Part shown: piece after piece, positions 1 to 7,108 of the stretch
How positions within the stretch are numbered: position 1 is the first letter of the stretch
Layout: each line of letters opens with the position of its first letter
Assembly: GCA_041635265.1 (NCBI GenBank)
Contig: JBFJJV010000052.1
Coordinates: forward strand, 1 to 18,379
From: Panacagrimonas sp041635265
GTDB taxonomy: Bacteria; Pseudomonadota; Gammaproteobacteria; Nevskiales; Nevskiaceae
Length of the DNA stretch: 18,379 bases
Direction: 5' to 3'
Notes under the pieces: generated by a model
Databases searched by the model: none
Told to the model about the DNA's origin: nothing
The model's input: the letters and a program-made list of their open reading frames with translations, nothing else
Made by a program: the position numbers and the translations under genes

Positions 1-489
1 CGGACAGTCGTACTTGGCGCAGAATTCTTCGGTGCGGGCGAAGCAGGGATGATCGCGAAACTGCTCTCGCATATCGCGGTCCATGCCGAGATAGTGAAAG
101 AAGTTATAGCCCTGAAAAATGCCGTGGTGCTCAACCATCCAGAGATTTTCTGGAGTGACGAAAGGCTTGAGGATGGCGGCGGCTACTTCCGGATGGTTAT
201 ACGGGCCCAAGGTGTCTCCAATGTCGTGCAAGAGCGCGCAGATCACGTATTCCTCATCGCGGCCATCACGATGGGCCAGCGTGGCGGTCTGTAGAGAATG
301 GGCCAGACGATCGATCGGAAAGCCGCCGAAATCACCGTCCAGCAGCCGTAAGTGCGCAAGCACACGATCGGGCAGTCCGCGGGCAAATACCATCAAGTGG
401 CTGGCAATAATGTCCCAGTCTTGTTTGCTGCTCTCGGACAGATCCTTGAAATCGGCCAGTTGCTGCAGGTGTGCGTCATTGGAAGCCAT
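1..489 (-). CDS. HD-domain metal-dependent protein, partial (C-terminus off the left edge)
   Basis: The reading frame is open from ATG at 489 to the window edge (163 codons seen, no stop). An AGGAGAGGG ribosome binding site lies just upstream. An HD-domain metal site is visible: H64 in an HSLQTA motif, the H88-D89 doublet in LLHDIGD, H99, and an H121-H122 pair. This layout resembles the branch of HD proteins that includes the mixed-valence diiron oxygenases of the PhnZ/myo-inositol oxygenase type, where the doublet is followed by a conserved Asn-His and a later His. Plain HD phosphohydrolases share the same core, so the reaction cannot be assigned. It lies 32 bases after the thioredoxin-fold gene and is probably the last visible member of the same transcript. 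Family membership is secure; oxygenase versus hydrolase is inference. Confidence 0.8.
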   Translation of the reverse strand, partial: MASNDAHLQQLADFKDLSESSKQDWDIIASHLMVFARGLPDRVLAHLRLLDGDFGGFPIDRLAHSLQTATLAHRDGRDEEYVICALLHDIGDTLGPYNHPEVAAAILKPFVTPENLWMVEHHGIFQGYNFFHYLGMDRDMREQFRDHPCFARTEEFCAKYDCP

Positions 490-521
490 CGTCTTTCCCT
501 CTCCTGTTTCGTGCTTATTGA

Positions 522-1448
522 TTATTGATCGCCGCGACTCATGCGGATCACCTGCCCGCTGTCCGCTCTGACCGCCAGCACCAGACCCTGACCGAGTTGG
601 CGGTCCAGCCCCTGCCCCATGACGATCCAGTGATCCTTTCTGAAGAAGGCGCGGTAGGGCGCCTGCGCACGCAGTTCAGCAACGCCATAGGCCTCTGCCC
701 ATAAGGACTTGGCTAGGGCCAAGGCTGCCTTGCCATTTTTGAGGGGTCCGCGCGGCGCGATGTCGGCGCGGCGTTCCTCGGGCTTGAGATGCGCGATGTA
801 TTGATCGACCCATGCGACCCATTGTTCCGTGGGGATCGGTTCAGGTGCAGTCCGATCCACCAGTTCACTTTTGTCCTTGAGATGAAGATCGTAAGGCAGC
901 GGGAAACTTGCAGGCATGGGCACAGATTTGTCGCCAAGCAGGCTGTTGAGCACCCGGCGTACATCCTTGGCCACATGAATCGGAGTCGGTGGATTGCTCG
1001 GCCGCGTGTAGACAATCTTTTGCTGACCATCGATGACGATCAACCAGGGCGTCCGCGTAATAAGATAGGTATCCAGCAACGGGTCGCCGTCGAGCAGCAG
1101 TGGAAAATTCAAGCCACGTTCCTGCATGGTAGCAACCGGGTCTCCGGTTTCTTTGATGCTGATGGTCCAAACATTGACTCCGGCATCCAGGTAATCCGTC
1201 CAGATGTCTTCAACATAAGGCTGAAGCGCACGGCTGTAGGGGCACCAGGAGGGCCAGAACATCAGCACCGTCGGATTGCCAAGCGCGTCCTTGGGATACC
1301 TGACGGTGTCACCATAAGGCGTTTTCAGCTCGAACGCTGGTGCCCGGCTCAGTTCGCGTTTGAGCAGCAATGTTTCTGCGACAGCGGACTGAGCAGCGAG
1401 TCCCGCACCTAGAAGGAATACGCTACAAATATTTACAAGCCGTTTCAT
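522..1448 (-). CDS. exported thioredoxin-fold protein with a C-terminal NTF2-like (YbbC/YhhH-type) domain
   Basis: This 308-residue protein starts with a signal peptide (about residues 1-24, AVA before the cut), so it should act in the periplasm. Residues about 35-170 form a TlpA/ResA-like redoxin fold with the FWPSWCP motif. The usual CXXC is C69-P-Y-S72 here, so the resolving cysteine is lost and a classical disulfide reductase cycle is unlikely; a one-cysteine or chaperone-like role is possible. Residues about 235-308 look like the NTF2-fold domain of the YbbC/YhhH family: an AxxLAxxxWAExYG helix, a KDHWIVMGQG strand and a GQVIRM strand. The ATG overlaps the stop of the LON-domain gene by 4 bases (ATGA), and GGAGA sits 8 bases upstream, which suggests translational coupling. 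The domain reading is from motif memory; the function is unknown. Confidence 0.82.
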   Translation of the reverse strand: MKRLVNICSVFLLGAGLAAQSAVAETLLLKRELSRAPAFELKTPYGDTVRYPKDALGNPTVLMFWPSWCPYSRALQPYVEDIWTDYLDAGVNVWTISIKETGDPVATMQERGLNFPLLLDGDPLLDTYLITRTPWLIVIDGQQKIVYTRPSNPPTPIHVAKDVRRVLNSLLGDKSVPMPASFPLPYDLHLKDKSELVDRTAPEPIPTEQWVAWVDQYIAHLKPEERRADIAPRGPLKNGKAALALAKSLWAEAYGVAELRAQAPYRAFFRKDHWIVMGQGLDRQLGQGLVLAVRADSGQVIRMSRGDQ

Positions 1449-2044
1449 GCTTCAGTCTCCGTTCGCATGGAATGGATTACTTGCTCGATTTGATCAAGGA
1501 CGGACTCTGCACCGCGTTCCTGTAGCAGACGCAGCTTCTGATCCGTCGACAATGGCAAGACTTCCGCCAGACGATGTCCGACCCAAAGCGCATCATCGGT
1601 GCGCAATGGCATCACAAAATGCTGCTTGCCGATTTTTTCGATGATCTCGCCGACCATGCGGCCCAATATTGCATGTCTGGGACTCAGACTTTGATATTCG
1701 GGCGGCTCCTCAATCAGCACCTGGGCACGTATCAGACCATCGGTCTGCACCGTCTGATCCAGTATTCGAAATACTTTTTCGCCCTGCGTCGACAGGGAAA
1801 ACAAGCCGGGTGAGGGCACATCCCAATCGACGATGCGCGCGGTACAGCCCACCGGCGCACAGGCTGCTGGCGCTCCGGTCTCCTCACCCTCAAGTATCTG
1901 GCAAATACCAAAGACCGAATCATTGCCTATGCAGGCCTTGGTCATATCCACATAGCGCACTTCAAATATGCGCAGGGGCATGCGCCCGCCGGGAAACAGT
2001 ACGGTGTTCAGCGGAAATATCGGGATTTCAACAGGCGTCATCAT
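1445..2044 (-). CDS. LON substrate-binding-domain protein
   Basis: The 199-residue product matches the stand-alone LON N-terminal (substrate-binding) domain. Near the N-terminus it has IPIFPLNTVLFPGG followed by LRIFEVRY, the family signature, then alternating beta strands and a C-terminal helical part rich in Leu, Arg and Glu. It has no AAA+ ATPase or Ser-Lys protease domain, so it is not a Lon protease; it is about the usual length of the small YcbK/PUA-like LON-domain proteins. These are thought to bind unfolded or specific proteins, but no reaction is known. No signal peptide is seen, so it is probably cytoplasmic. It starts 22 bases after the glutathione transferase and ends inside the start of the thioredoxin-fold gene, which supports one operon. 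Two adjacent ATG codons (2044 and 2041) leave the start uncertain by one residue. Confidence 0.88.
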   Translation of the reverse strand: MMTPVEIPIFPLNTVLFPGGRMPLRIFEVRYVDMTKACIGNDSVFGICQILEGEETGAPAACAPVGCTARIVDWDVPSPGLFSLSTQGEKVFRILDQTVQTDGLIRAQVLIEEPPEYQSLSPRHAILGRMVGEIIEKIGKQHFVMPLRTDDALWVGHRLAEVLPLSTDQKLRLLQERGAESVLDQIEQVIHSMRTETEA

Positions 2045-2066
2045 CCGGACATTCTGGCCTCAATGA

Positions 2067-2750
2067 CTATGTCTTGTCGCCTTTGACCAACATCGAGCGC
2101 GCCATCTTCTTCACTTCCTCTCCATCGCCACCCAGATCAATCGGCTCTGGAACCACAATCCCTTTTTCGACTGCGGAGCGGCTGCCAATATTTTTGATCC
2201 AGCGCTGCAGATGGTCCAGCCCCTCTACGGACACCCCTGCCCAGAAATACAGAGATACCCATGACCAGTTGGCCATATCGGCGATGGAATAGTCTCCGGC
2301 CAGATATTCATTCGTCTCAAGCCGCTTGTTGAGCACTTCATACAGCCGACGTGTCTCATTCTGATAACGGTCGATGGCGTAGGGAATCTTCTCCGGCGCA
2401 TAGCGGAAAAACACATTCGCCTGCCCCTGCATCGGGCCAATTCCGCCCATCTGGAACATCAGCCACTGAATGGTCTGCGAGCGTCCCTTGGCATCCCTAG
2501 GCAGAAATTTGCCGTACTTCTCAGCCAGATAAATCATGATGGCGCCGGATTCAAATACGGCGAAATCATCTTCATCTCTATCCACGATCGTTGGGATACG
2601 ACCATTGGGATTAATCTTCAGATAGTCCGGCTTTTTCTGATCTCCGTCCGACAAGGAAATTTTGCGTACCGTATAGGGCACGCCCAGTTCTTCAAGCAGG
2701 ATGGAGGCTTTCCATCCATTAGGGGTCGCCGAGGTATAGAGCTCAATCAT
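2067..2750 (-). CDS. Nu-class glutathione S-transferase family protein (YfcG/YghU-like)
   Basis: The 227-residue protein has a thioredoxin-fold N-terminal domain and an all-helical C-terminal domain, the standard GST layout. The N-terminal motif T9-P-N11-G followed by K-x-S-I-x-LEEL is that of the Nu-class enzymes YfcG and YghU of E. coli, where the Thr and Asn contact glutathione. The cis-Pro motif NPNGRIPT (about 47-54) and the ESGAIMIYLAEKY helix (about 67-79) complete the glutathione site. Known Nu-class enzymes are good disulfide-bond reductases using glutathione and poor classical transferases. The C-terminal domain keeps YLAGDYSIADMANW, the N-capping and hydrophobic-staple region. GGAG lies 9 bases before the ATG. 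It follows the peroxiredoxin-like gene by 38 bases, consistent with a shared role in thiol redox balance. The substrate is unknown. Confidence 0.9.
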   Translation of the reverse strand: MIELYTSATPNGWKASILLEELGVPYTVRKISLSDGDQKKPDYLKINPNGRIPTIVDRDEDDFAVFESGAIMIYLAEKYGKFLPRDAKGRSQTIQWLMFQMGGIGPMQGQANVFFRYAPEKIPYAIDRYQNETRRLYEVLNKRLETNEYLAGDYSIADMANWSWVSLYFWAGVSVEGLDHLQRWIKNIGSRSAVEKGIVVPEPIDLGGDGEEVKKMARSMLVKGDKT

Positions 2751-2788
2751 TTATCAGCACTCCGCTGAAAAAGGTCTTTTGGGGTGAT

Positions 2789-3630
2789 TCAAACAATGGC
2801 GTGACGGTCGAGTACCGAGAAGAAGCTTGAAGGCTCGGGGCGCACGCGGTAGTTGTCGGTCAGATCAACATGAATCAGTTTGCCACCTGCTGTGCTGATA
2901 AACACCGCCGGACGCGGCACATCCGAGTCGTAGCCCAGAGCCTGGAAACCGGCGGGCAAACCACCCCTGATCAGAATGCCGAGCTTTTCTGCGACGCGAT
3001 TGTCGGCATCGGTCATGAAGCGCATGGGCGCATCCATTTTTCTGGAAAGGGCGAGGCTATTGGCCTCCGACTGCGGGCTGACCAGATAAACTTCGACGCC
3101 GCGTCGCGCCAGCTCGCGATATTGGGCTGCAATCTCCTTGATCTGCGCCATGCACAAGGGGCACCAATTGCCTCGAAAAAAATCCACAGCGCCGGCTTTG
3201 CAGTCAACTCAGAACATTTAATGGTCTTGCCATTCTCCCTCAGTTCAAATTCAGGCAGCTGCGCACCTTCAGTCAGCACCGCATTGCTGGCCGCACCGAA
3301 ACGTGAATACCAGAAGATATAGGCCACAGAGCCAAGGATGCCAACCAGCGCCGAGAGCACGACCGGCATCGTGGTGTAGGCCCCGGCAGAAAAATAGAGG
3401 CTGATAGCGGTCCCGCCGACACCGGCCGCGATCATCCAGATCATATTGGGCGAGGTACGAGCCTGAGGCATCAGAATGATCTTGCTAAAGAACAAGGCGC
3501 AGGCACCGCAAGCGATGGCCGTGCCTAGCCAGGCCGATTGCCAGCCTTCCTGGATCATCATCACCAGCGCCGAGAGGAATCCACCCATTCCGGCCACGAT
3601 GTAGCCGCTGACGTAGATCGATTTAATCAT
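2789..3630 (-). pseudogene. membrane-anchored peroxiredoxin-like (AhpC/TSA redoxin) protein, split by a frameshift
   Basis: Two frames together make one protein. From ATG at 3630 (AGGAGA six bases upstream), residues 1-110 form four hydrophobic membrane segments, then a redoxin domain begins (LPEFELRENGKTIKCSEL). At residue about 152 the frame is lost and the redoxin domain continues in another frame: FFRGNWCPLCMAQ, then strands and helices typical of the AhpC/TSA family to the stop at 2789. The break falls on a run of seven A on the plus strand (3176-3182, T7 in the mRNA sense). One extra base there would give a continuous protein of about 280 residues reading WIFFRGNWCPLC, with C157 and C160 as the redox pair. 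It could be a true mutation, a sequencing error, or a slippage site. Without repair the upper frame runs on to a spurious end at 3013 and lacks the active site. Confidence 0.82.
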
Positions 3631-3664
3631 CTCTTCTCTCCTGTCCTTGGGAATTTCAGCTTAT

Positions 3665-4288
3665 TCAAGGCTTGTCCAGAACGCTCAGGACAAGCCGTCC
3701 GATATCTTCCAGTACGGCTTTTCCGGGCCGCGATTTGGCGGTCATATTCAAGCCGGAAACGCTGTTGGCCAGAAAACGGGCAAGCGAAGCTGCAGATTCC
3801 GCGCTCTCGATGCTGCCGTCCTGCTGCCCGCGCACCACGGCCTGCGCCAATGCGCGCTCAAGGCCCTGACGGGCATTGCGAACCGCGGCGAGCACGTCTT
3901 CGTCGTGCGATGCAAATTCAACCATGATGTTATTGACCAGACAGCCGCGCTGGGCATTTTTACCCAGGCCTTGTCTGATCATATTGCCGACGAAGGCCTC
4001 GATTTCAAGCCGGGAGGCATCCGCTTGAAACAGGGGCGCAGCCAAGCCGCACATTGCAGAGTCGACGTAATGGGACAAAGCCGCGAGCAGCAAATCCCGC
4101 TTGGTTCCGAACGCCTCGTAGAAGCTGCTACGACTCAAACCCGTTGCACTCAGCAAATCCGTGAGAGAGGACGCCTGATAGCCACGCTCCCAGAAGAGCT
4201 CCAAGGCTTTCTGCAGCGCAACCTCTTCGTCAAATTCGCGGAACCTGGCCATTTCCATTAATTCAGGAACAATCGGTCCAGAATCCAC
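3665..4288 (-). CDS. TetR/AcrR-family transcriptional regulator
   Basis: About 207 residues. The N-terminal helix-turn-helix reads FWERGYQASSLTDLLSATGL followed by SRSSFYEAFGTKRDLLLAAL, an exact fit to the TetR DNA-binding domain. The C-terminal ligand domain holds an RGCLVNN motif (Cys about 116), seen in many TetR members including the electrophile sensor NemR, where a nearby cysteine senses reactive species; whether this Cys does so is inference. I chose the GTG at 4288 because AGGAGGAG lies 9 bases ahead of it. ATG codons at 4258 and 4252 (MARFREF, a common start in this family) lack a good binding site, and the longer frame to 4324 would need TTG. It lies 34 bases upstream of the peroxiredoxin-like gene in the same direction and probably controls its own transcript, with an electrophile or thiol stress signal. 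Confidence 0.88.
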   Translation of the reverse strand: MDSGPIVPELMEMARFREFDEEVALQKALELFWERGYQASSLTDLLSATGLSRSSFYEAFGTKRDLLLAALSHYVDSAMCGLAAPLFQADASRLEIEAFVGNMIRQGLGKNAQRGCLVNNIMVEFASHDEDVLAAVRNARQGLERALAQAVVRGQQDGSIESAESAASLARFLANSVSGLNMTAKSRPGKAVLEDIGRLVLSVLDKP

Positions 4289-4295
4289 CAGAATA

Positions 4296-4303
4296 CTCCT
4301 CCT
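4296..4303 (-). promoter_or_regulatory. strong ribosome binding site favouring the GTG start of the TetR gene
   Basis: On the minus strand this reads AGGAGGAG, a near-perfect Shine-Dalgarno sequence, placed about 9 bases before GTG at 4288. No comparable site precedes the ATG codons at 4258 or 4252, so it decides the start choice. Confidence 0.6.
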
Positions 4304-4362
4304 GTCAAATTGGAGGCCGGGCAAGCATGCTGAGGTGGGTCGTTGGGCCAGCCACTGTGCGC

Positions 4363-4372
4363 CCTAATTAGG
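4363..4372. promoter_or_regulatory. possible operator: 10-base perfect palindrome upstream of the TetR gene
   Basis: CCTAATTAGG is a perfect palindrome about 75 bases upstream of the TetR start. It sits inside a looser inverted repeat, GCCCTA (4361-4366) and TAGGGC (4379-4384) separated by 12 bases. TetR proteins usually bind palindromes close to their own promoter, so this is a candidate autoregulatory site. No convincing promoter was identified around it, and a 10-base palindrome can occur by chance. Confidence 0.25.
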
Positions 4373-4485
4373 TCTGGCTAGGGCCTTACTAGTCGGCTTT
4401 GCGAGGCAACACAGGCTGGGCAGCTAATGTCCCGCCTTCGATCGCAGCAGCTGCGGACCTAGCCTTGCTGCCCTGTCTCACGATT

Positions 4486-4788
4486 TCAGAACTTTTCTGC
4501 ACGCAGTACCTCGACATCGCTCATGAACAGAATCATCGCGAAGTTCTCGTAGTAGAGCTTGCGCAAATCAGCCGCAATCGCAGTCGCAGTGGCGGCCTCA
4601 CACACGACCTCGATGCGGATGTTTGCACTGCGGTCCCAGCCAGCGTTGCGCGAGCCGCGGGCGCCTTTCCCGCGAGCGTCGGTGATGGTGTATCCGTGGG
4701 CGCCGAGACGCTCAAGGTCCGCGATCACGCGCGGTTCCAACTGCGCTTCGCAGATGACGGTCAGCAGTTTTCGAATTTCGGTGTGCAC
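4486..4788 (-). CDS. SbtB/PII-like nitrogen-regulatory-fold protein
   Basis: This 100-residue protein has the PII (ferredoxin-like) fold: an opening strand KLLTVICEA, a helix RVIADLERLGAHGYTI, a Gly/Arg-rich loop KGARGSR at the T-loop position (about 41-47), the NIRIEVVCE strand and a closing FAMILFMSDVEVLRAEKF segment. The short T-loop with a GxRGSR stretch is like SbtB, the small PII-like partner of the bicarbonate transporter SbtA in cyanobacteria, which binds adenine nucleotides and gates SbtA. The Cys-containing C-terminal loop of many cyanobacterial SbtB proteins is absent. The start is GTG at 4788, three bases after the stop of the SbtA-like gene, with GGAGC eight bases ahead. The gene pair itself is strong evidence for the assignment. 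The ligand cannot be read from the sequence. Confidence 0.87.
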   Translation of the reverse strand: MHTEIRKLLTVICEAQLEPRVIADLERLGAHGYTITDARGKGARGSRNAGWDRSANIRIEVVCEAATATAIAADLRKLYYENFAMILFMSDVEVLRAEKF

Positions 4789-4791
4789 GAT

Positions 4792-5739
4792 TCAAGCTCC
4801 GTCGGGAAGGATCAGCCGCACCGCGGCGTGGTACAGCGGGATTCCCAGCAAAATATTAAACGGGAAAGTCACGCCCAGAGCTGCCGCCAGCGACAGTGAG
4901 GGGTTGGCTTCCGGCACCGCCATGCGCATGGCCGCAGGAACGGCAATATAGGATGCGCTGGCGGCCAGTGTCGCCAGTACCACGGTGCCGCCCTCGGTCA
5001 GCCCAAGCACCCAACCGAGGCTGCCGCCGATCAGCGCGGCGACCATGGGGAAGACGACGGCGAATCCGACCAGGAACAGGCCGCTGCGACGAAGGTCCCC
5101 GAGCTGGCTGACGGTAATCAGCCCCATTTCCAGCAGAAACAACGCGAGAATACCCTTGAACAAATCGAAGAACAGGGCCTTGATGGGCAGCACGCCATCG
5201 GCACCAGCAATCCAGCCGATCAATAGGCCGCCGGTCAGCAGGACCACCCCCTTGCCAAGGAAAATCTCTCGGGCCAGATGACCCCATTGATGCTGGGCCG
5301 CCCATCCACGCGCGATGACGATACCCACGACGATGGCAGGCACCTCCAACATAACCACGAAGACCGGCATGTATTCCTCAAATGGAATGGACTGCGAAGT
5401 GAGATAGGCCGCCACCACCGCGTAGGTGCCGACGCTGACGGATCCGTAATGAGCGGCGATCGATGCCGCATCGGCGCGCTGTAGCCTGCCCAGATAATGG
5501 AGCACCGGGTAGGCCAGCAGCGGCAGCAGCAATCCCATGGCGACGACAGCCAGCATCTGCGGTGCCAGTTCCACCAAAGGCTGGCGGGATAGCTCCACGC
5601 CGCCCTTCAGTCCGATGGCCAGCAGCAAAAGCATGGTCACGAAATCGTAGATCGCCGACGGCAAGCGCAGGTCCGAGCGCATCAGCCCGGCGAGTACACC
5701 CAGAACGAAAAACAAAACCACCGGGTCCAAAGTGTTCAA
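4792..5739 (-). CDS. sbtA: SbtA-type sodium-dependent bicarbonate transporter (DUF897 family)
   Basis: The 315-residue product is an integral membrane protein with about ten hydrophobic segments in two related halves. Signature stretches of the SbtA family are visible: LRLPSAIYDFVTMLLLLAIGLKGG near the start, the HYGSVSVGTYAVV motif in the first half and ASASYIAVPAAMRMA in the second, the paired half-helix regions around the bicarbonate and sodium sites. It is shorter than cyanobacterial SbtA (about 370), mainly in the cytoplasmic linker. The start is TTG at 5739, overlapping the pyrC stop by 4 bases; an in-frame TAG three codons upstream rules out a longer protein. Expected role: sodium-driven bicarbonate uptake across the inner membrane, regulated by the downstream SbtB-like protein. 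Transport specificity is inferred from family and pairing only. Confidence 0.88.
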   Translation of the reverse strand: MNTLDPVVLFFVLGVLAGLMRSDLRLPSAIYDFVTMLLLLAIGLKGGVELSRQPLVELAPQMLAVVAMGLLLPLLAYPVLHYLGRLQRADAASIAAHYGSVSVGTYAVVAAYLTSQSIPFEEYMPVFVVMLEVPAIVVGIVIARGWAAQHQWGHLAREIFLGKGVVLLTGGLLIGWIAGADGVLPIKALFFDLFKGILALFLLEMGLITVSQLGDLRRSGLFLVGFAVVFPMVAALIGGSLGWVLGLTEGGTVVLATLAASASYIAVPAAMRMAVPEANPSLSLAAALGVTFPFNILLGIPLYHAAVRLILPDGA

Positions 5740-6833
5740 GCAGCGCTACCCCGCTCAGCGGAATGACGAGGTCCCTGATCGCTTGCCAGCCGCCACTTCA
5801 GCGATTCACCGGCGCGCAGCGGGATAAAAGCATCGTCCCCGTCGCCGATCTGAGCGGGAACAGAACAGGATTCTCGTTCCAACAAGAGGGTATTGGTGTT
5901 GCGGGGCAGGCGATAGAAGTCCGCACCGTGGAAACTCGCAAAGGCCTCGAGCCGTTCGATCGCCCCCACCTGATCAAAGGCTTCGGCGTATAGCTCAATG
6001 GCAGCGTGTGCACTGTATATACCTGCGCAGCCGCAGGCGGACTCCTTGGCCTGTTTCGGATGCGGGGCACTGTCGGTGCCGAGAAAAAACTTGGGGTCCC
6101 CACTGCTCGCAGCAGCCAACAAGGCCTGACGGTGCTCTTCGCGTTTCAGCACGGGCAGGCAGTAGTGGTGTGGTCGCAGGCCGCCGCTGAACAGCGCGTT
6201 ACGATTCAGCAGCAAATGGTGCGCTGTGATCGTTGCTGCGACGCGGGACGGCGCTTGCGCGACGAACTCCACCGCCTGCCGGGTCGTGATGTGCTCCAGC
6301 ACCACTCGGAGTCGCGGGTATCGTTCCAGTAGCGGCCTCAGTTCGCGCTCGATAAATATCCGTTCCCGATCGAAAAAATCTACCGCCGGATCGGTCACCT
6401 CACCGTGGATCAGCAAGGGCAACTCATGCTCGGCCATCGCGGCCAGAGCTGATTCGCAGCGGCGAATATCTGTGACGCCGCGCGCGGAATTGGTAGTGGC
6501 GCCGGCGGGATACCACTTGACCCCATGCACCTTGCCGCTGGCCTTGGCCGCGCGGATCTCTGCCGCTGGCGTTCCATCTGTGAGATAGAGCGTCATCAGA
6601 GGCTCAAAGCTCACCTCCGGGGGCAGCGCTTCGAGAATGCGCTCGTGATAACCCAGGGCTTGGGCGGTCGTCACCACTGGCGGATCCAGGTTTGGCATGA
6701 CGATGGCGCGCCCAAAGCGCTCCGCGGTATCACGGACAGTGCGCGACAACATCGCTCCGTCGCGCAGATGAACATGCCAATCGTCCGGGCGGATTATTTT
6801 CAATCGCTGAGTCGAGACGGCTTCAGGGTCCAT
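5736..6833 (-). CDS. pyrC: dihydroorotase, class II (pyrimidine biosynthesis)
   Basis: This enzyme closes N-carbamoyl-L-aspartate to dihydroorotate, the third step of de novo UMP synthesis, in the cytoplasm. The 365-residue protein carries every expected metal-site motif of PyrC: H20-x-H22 in DDWHVHLRDG, K106 in KWYPAGATTNS (the carbamylated bridging lysine), H143 in HGE, H181 in EHITT, and D254 in GTDSAPHP; TAHHLLLNRN (about 203-212) is also typical. It is slightly longer than E. coli PyrC (348), with extra residues at both ends. ATG at 6833 is preceded by GGAA about 8 bases away. The gene leads a three-gene unit with the SbtA and SbtB genes overlapping or abutting it. Bicarbonate is a substrate of carbamoyl phosphate synthetase two steps earlier, which may explain the grouping. 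Confidence 0.97.
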   Translation of the reverse strand: MDPEAVSTQRLKIIRPDDWHVHLRDGAMLSRTVRDTAERFGRAIVMPNLDPPVVTTAQALGYHERILEALPPEVSFEPLMTLYLTDGTPAAEIRAAKASGKVHGVKWYPAGATTNSARGVTDIRRCESALAAMAEHELPLLIHGEVTDPAVDFFDRERIFIERELRPLLERYPRLRVVLEHITTRQAVEFVAQAPSRVAATITAHHLLLNRNALFSGGLRPHHYCLPVLKREEHRQALLAAASSGDPKFFLGTDSAPHPKQAKESACGCAGIYSAHAAIELYAEAFDQVGAIERLEAFASFHGADFYRLPRNTNTLLLERESCSVPAQIGDGDDAFIPLRAGESLKWRLASDQGPRHSAERGSAA

Positions 6834-7108
6834 TTATGGATTCCGTTGGAGTGGTAGAAATTCCTGCTGCCAGTGTGGGACACCACCCGGCGGTGCGCAG
6901 CAAAGTTTTGCGCGCATTCGCGCCCAAGTCCACGCCGCGGTTGTCATGTTCGGCGCAAAACCAGGCAGCATCCTGCACATCGCAGCTTTATCTGATGTAA
7001 CGCGACTCAATATTATGCGGTGAAATGACCATGGACTGTCCTAATAAACATCGCTCACAAAGCAAGCCCGGTCACTAAAATTTGAAATTAAAAATAAACT
7101 GAAAGTGT

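Noticed and set aside
789..1412. Long plus-strand open frame (207 codons) opposite the thioredoxin-fold gene
   Set aside because: It lies wholly inside a gene with signal peptide and recognisable domains on the other strand, and its product resembles no family; it is a shadow.
2789..3187. Separate short peroxiredoxin gene starting at GTG 3187
   Set aside because: It lacks the first redoxin strands and any ribosome binding site, while the missing part is encoded immediately upstream in another frame; it is better read as one frameshifted gene.
3647..4261. Long plus-strand open frame (204 codons) opposite the TetR gene
   Set aside because: The minus strand encodes a clear TetR protein over the same bases; the antisense product has no recognisable motif.
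7031..7078. Tiny plus-strand frame (15 codons) in the pyrC-EamA gap
   Set aside because: No ribosome binding site, no attenuator-like composition, and it points away from pyrC.
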